DNA from: a virus
Direction: 5' to 3' (one strand)
Virus record (IMG/VR): IMGVR_UViG_3300013093_004065
Location: 1-22,422 of that record
Length of the DNA stretch: 22,422 nt
A program made the translations under genes and the position numbers. Shown here in pieces: positions 20,522 through 22,422 of this stretch (position 1 is the first letter of the stretch; the number at the start of each line of letters is the position of its first letter). The notes beneath the pieces are model-generated. The model ran no database searches. It was given only the letters and a program-made list of their open reading frames with translations, and was not told the origin of the DNA.

Positions 20522-21346
20522 ATGAAGGTAAGTTTGGTAAGTGATTTACATCTCGATATTTCTGGATACTGCGATCTCCCAGGTGGGGAGGTTTTAATTC
20601 TCGCCGGTGACGTCTGCGAAGCTCGCAAGCTCACCACAGAATTCCACAGTACTAAAACTCTATACCCAACCGGAGAGCCAAATCGGGAATTTCCCTGTAG
20701 TGAATTCTTCCGTGTAGAATGTGCCAAATATGACAAGGTATTCATGGTCATGGGCAATCACGAGCACTATGGTGGCAAACTCTACAAGACCTATGATGAA
20801 CTCCTAAAGATCTTGCCAGCCAACGTGACCCTGCTGGAAGACCAGGTAGAAGAATATCGTGGAGTCATGTTCATGGGCTCTACCCTATGGACCGACCTCA
20901 ATGGAGGCGACCCAATCACGGCCATGCATCTCAAGATGGGCATGAATGACTACAGGGCAATCACAGAATTCTATCCTGATAGAAGCGTCTGGCACAAGCT
21001 GACGCCGGAACGTACTGCTGAGATACACTTCAAGACCAAACAGTATTTCAAGACCATATTGGAGTTGAACCGTGACAAGCCCTTCGTTGTGATTACTCAT
21101 CACTCTCCCAGCTTCCAGAGTGTAAACGAGAAATATCGGTATGACACCACTATGAATGGTGGATACTCTAGCAACATGGATCAGTTCATATTAGACAATC
21201 CCAACATCCATACTTGGGTATTTGGTCATATGCACGATCCGGTTAGTTATTATATCGGTGAGACTCGTGTTGTCAGTAACCCACGAGGTTATGTAGGCTA
21301 TGAAGATACCCATCAATTCGATCCTGGATTTTCATTTACAGTATGA
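20522..21346 (+). CDS. Calcineurin-like metallophosphoesterase
   Basis: The 274-residue enzyme shows all metal-binding motifs of the family: SDLHLD (residues 7-12), LAGDV, MGNHEHY, THHSPS and GHMHDP. It would hydrolyse a phosphoester, for example a nucleotide, a nucleic-acid end or a phosphorylated protein; the substrate cannot be read from sequence. Such enzymes are frequent in T4-like phage early regions. An insertion of about 20 residues between the second and third motifs (STKTLYPTGEPNREF region) is notable. It overlaps the following small gene by four bases (ATGA) and shares the promoter at 20219. Confidence 0.9.
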   Translation: MKVSLVSDLHLDISGYCDLPGGEVLILAGDVCEARKLTTEFHSTKTLYPTGEPNREFPCSEFFRVECAKYDKVFMVMGNHEHYGGKLYKTYDELLKILPANVTLLEDQVEEYRGVMFMGSTLWTDLNGGDPITAMHLKMGMNDYRAITEFYPDRSVWHKLTPERTAEIHFKTKQYFKTILELNRDKPFVVITHHSPSFQSVNEKYRYDTTMNGGYSSNMDQFILDNPNIHTWVFGHMHDPVSYYIGETRVVSNPRGYVGYEDTHQFDPGFSFTV

Positions 21347-21603
21347 CCACAACTGTCCGACTCTACTGGAATGAGATAAACAATCCTGCCAACGAGCATG
21401 TCATGTGGAATGAGATCTTGGCACGCACCTTTGAACAGTTCGGACTGCCCGGTGATAGATACATGACCAATATAGATACAGATTGGATGGACTGGCATTT
21501 TGTCAGTGAAAAAGATGCTACTATGTTTATATTGGAACATGGAGGGGATGTCATACCTGAGTCTCAGATCACCGTGGAGTTTGTAGGGAGCCTGATGAGA
21601 TGA
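21343..21603 (+). CDS. Small protein, member 2 of the tandem paralogue family
   Basis: The 86-residue protein has no recognised domain. Its middle ending WHFVSEKDATMFILEHGG fits the shared family motif. After it come about 20 extra residues (ESQITVEFVGSLMR) absent from the others. The start and stop overlap the neighbours by four bases each, so it is translationally coupled. Confidence 0.7.
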   Translation: MTTTVRLYWNEINNPANEHVMWNEILARTFEQFGLPGDRYMTNIDTDWMDWHFVSEKDATMFILEHGGDVIPESQITVEFVGSLMR

Positions 21604-21851
21604 GCAGGCCCGTGAGATTAACCGAAAGCCAATGGATGAAGATCTATCACAACATAGCGGCTAATTATCCTCACAGCGTCTTATTGATACGAGACAAGAT
21701 GAGATCGGTCCTAGGATTTACTTCTAGGACTCACCATTGGCATGATCCCGTCTCAGGGTATCGTAGCTGTATTATGCTAGACTTCTATGATGAACCCAAA
21801 CGTACCATGTTTCTGTTGAAATACGGAGATTACCTACAAGATGATCAGTAA
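21600..21851 (+). CDS. Small protein, member 3 of the tandem paralogue family
   Basis: The 83-residue protein ends in LDFYDEPKRTMFLLKYGDYL, carrying the shared motif. The N-terminal half is basic and helical. The start ATG overlaps the stop of the previous gene in ATGA. Function is unknown. Confidence 0.7.
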   Translation: MSRPVRLTESQWMKIYHNIAANYPHSVLLIRDKMRSVLGFTSRTHHWHDPVSGYRSCIMLDFYDEPKRTMFLLKYGDYLQDDQ

Positions 21852-22095
21852 CTACTTATTTCCATCTGAACCTCCACAGGAACTGTTAGATCAGTGCAGG
21901 CTGATAGTGCTGAAAGATCCCCAAAAGATCAAAGAGATAAAATATTGGACCATGGAGAACTGTCATAGTTTCATATGGATGGAAGAAGTCAACACCAGCG
22001 ACGTCAGTCCCATGTATGACGTCTGTTATGGATTTTACTTCTGGGATGACAAGGATATACTGATGTTTAAGATGAAATACGCAGAATGGACATAG
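21841..22095 (+). CDS. Small protein, member 4 of the tandem paralogue family
   Basis: The 84-residue protein ends YGFYFWDDKDILMFKMKYAEW, the clearest copy of the shared motif. The N-terminal half differs from its neighbours. It overlaps the upstream gene by 11 bp and the downstream gene by 10 bp. Function is unknown. Confidence 0.7.
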   Translation: MISNYLFPSEPPQELLDQCRLIVLKDPQKIKEIKYWTMENCHSFIWMEEVNTSDVSPMYDVCYGFYFWDDKDILMFKMKYAEWT

Positions 22096-22316
22096 ACTAC
22101 AGACGACACGGACGCAAATGGGTAGCCGAAGTCTGGGATCAACCCTCGTATAAACTATCTGGTGTAGATTATGCCGTTCCCCTCACAGAATCGATCTATG
22201 AAGAGATCAATCAGTGGTGTATTGACACCCTGGGTTATCACGCTCGTATGGCCTATCATATCTTTCGTTTCGAGAAAGAACAAGATCTGGCCATGTTCTT
22301 GTTGAGGTGGCTATGA
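22086..22316 (+). CDS. Small protein, member 5 of the tandem paralogue family
   Basis: The 76-residue protein ends YHIFRFEKEQDLAMFLLRWL at its exact C-terminus, matching the family motif. Its N-terminal half is charged and aromatic. It overlaps both neighbours (10 bp upstream, ATGA downstream). Function is unknown. Confidence 0.7.
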   Translation: MDIDYRRHGRKWVAEVWDQPSYKLSGVDYAVPLTESIYEEINQWCIDTLGYHARMAYHIFRFEKEQDLAMFLLRWL

Positions 22317-22422
22317 TTACAGAAGATGCAATAATGACATCAATAGCAAAGGCAATGCAAGACCAAATTGACCGGGAAATAATAGAATCTCTGGGTCTCA
22401 AATTCAGACTGGGCCGATATCT
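22313..22422 (+). CDS. Partial gene running off the window, unknown
   Basis: An open frame starts with ATG overlapping the previous stop (ATGA) and continues to the window end, giving 36 visible residues (MITEDAIMTSIAKAMQDQID and onward to GLKFRLGRY). It appears helical and charged. The overlap and the unbroken frame support a real gene, but too little is visible to identify it. Confidence 0.6.
   Translation, partial: MITEDAIMTSIAKAMQDQIDREIIESLGLKFRLGRY

Noticed and set aside
1-22422. CRISPR array or insertion sequence
   Set aside because: No regularly spaced direct repeats, no transposase and no terminal repeats of IS type were seen.

Overview
The window looks like part of a large, lytic, T4-like tailed-phage genome. 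It is gene-dense, with many start/stop overlaps, and carries class Ia ribonucleotide reductase (nrdA, nrdB) with a glutaredoxin, a DnaQ-type exonuclease, a tail-type CHAP hydrolase, several free-standing homing endonucleases and many small proteins with no recognisable function. Three things point to a betaproteobacterial host: a circularly permuted (two-piece) tmRNA gene with the tag ANDEQFALAA, an OmpA-like protein whose peptidoglycan-binding domain reads like betaproteobacterial OmpA, and host-style sigma70 promoters. The host is an inference. No integrase is visible.

Layout. 1-6190: a nucleotide-reduction block colonised by selfish genes. nrdA is broken into two genes by a split intein, with an HNH endonuclease gene between the halves. 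A GIY-YIG endonuclease sits between nrdA and nrdB, and a second GIY-YIG gene lies antisense after nrdB. The two GIY-YIG genes share a gap-free 42-nt 5' leader. 6191-8731: glutaredoxin and structural or unknown proteins, ending in a CHAP hydrolase with a PAAR-like N-terminus. 8732-11528: an envelope/RNA island with a structured leader, a small exported protein, an OmpA-like protein, an antisense HNH gene next to a fragment of a tmRNA T-arm, a complete permuted tmRNA with its own promoter and terminator, and an outer-membrane beta-barrel protein. 11529-12316: rubrerythrin plus stand-alone rubredoxin. 12331-16322: unknown proteins, a four-helix membrane protein, a full-length ClpX and ribosomal protein bS21, closely packed. 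16363-18656: a strikingly AT-rich type II restriction-modification pair. 18705-22422: early-type genes, including an exonuclease, a DUF454 membrane protein, a metallophosphoesterase and five small tandem paralogues.

How the parts may work together. The phage encodes three pieces of translation quality control and ribosome function: tmRNA (tags stalled products with ...ALAA), ClpX (unfolds ...LAA-tagged proteins and retains the IGF loop for docking on host ClpP) and bS21 (a ribosome subunit protein involved in initiation). With host SmpB and ClpP this could form a phage-controlled tag-and-degrade route. This combination, the fractured nrdA and the HNH gene abutting the tmRNA T-arm fragment are the most notable content. 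Three promoters also share a spacer motif (TTGAC-N2/3-TTACCA ... TATAAT) that may mark a phage-specific early promoter class.
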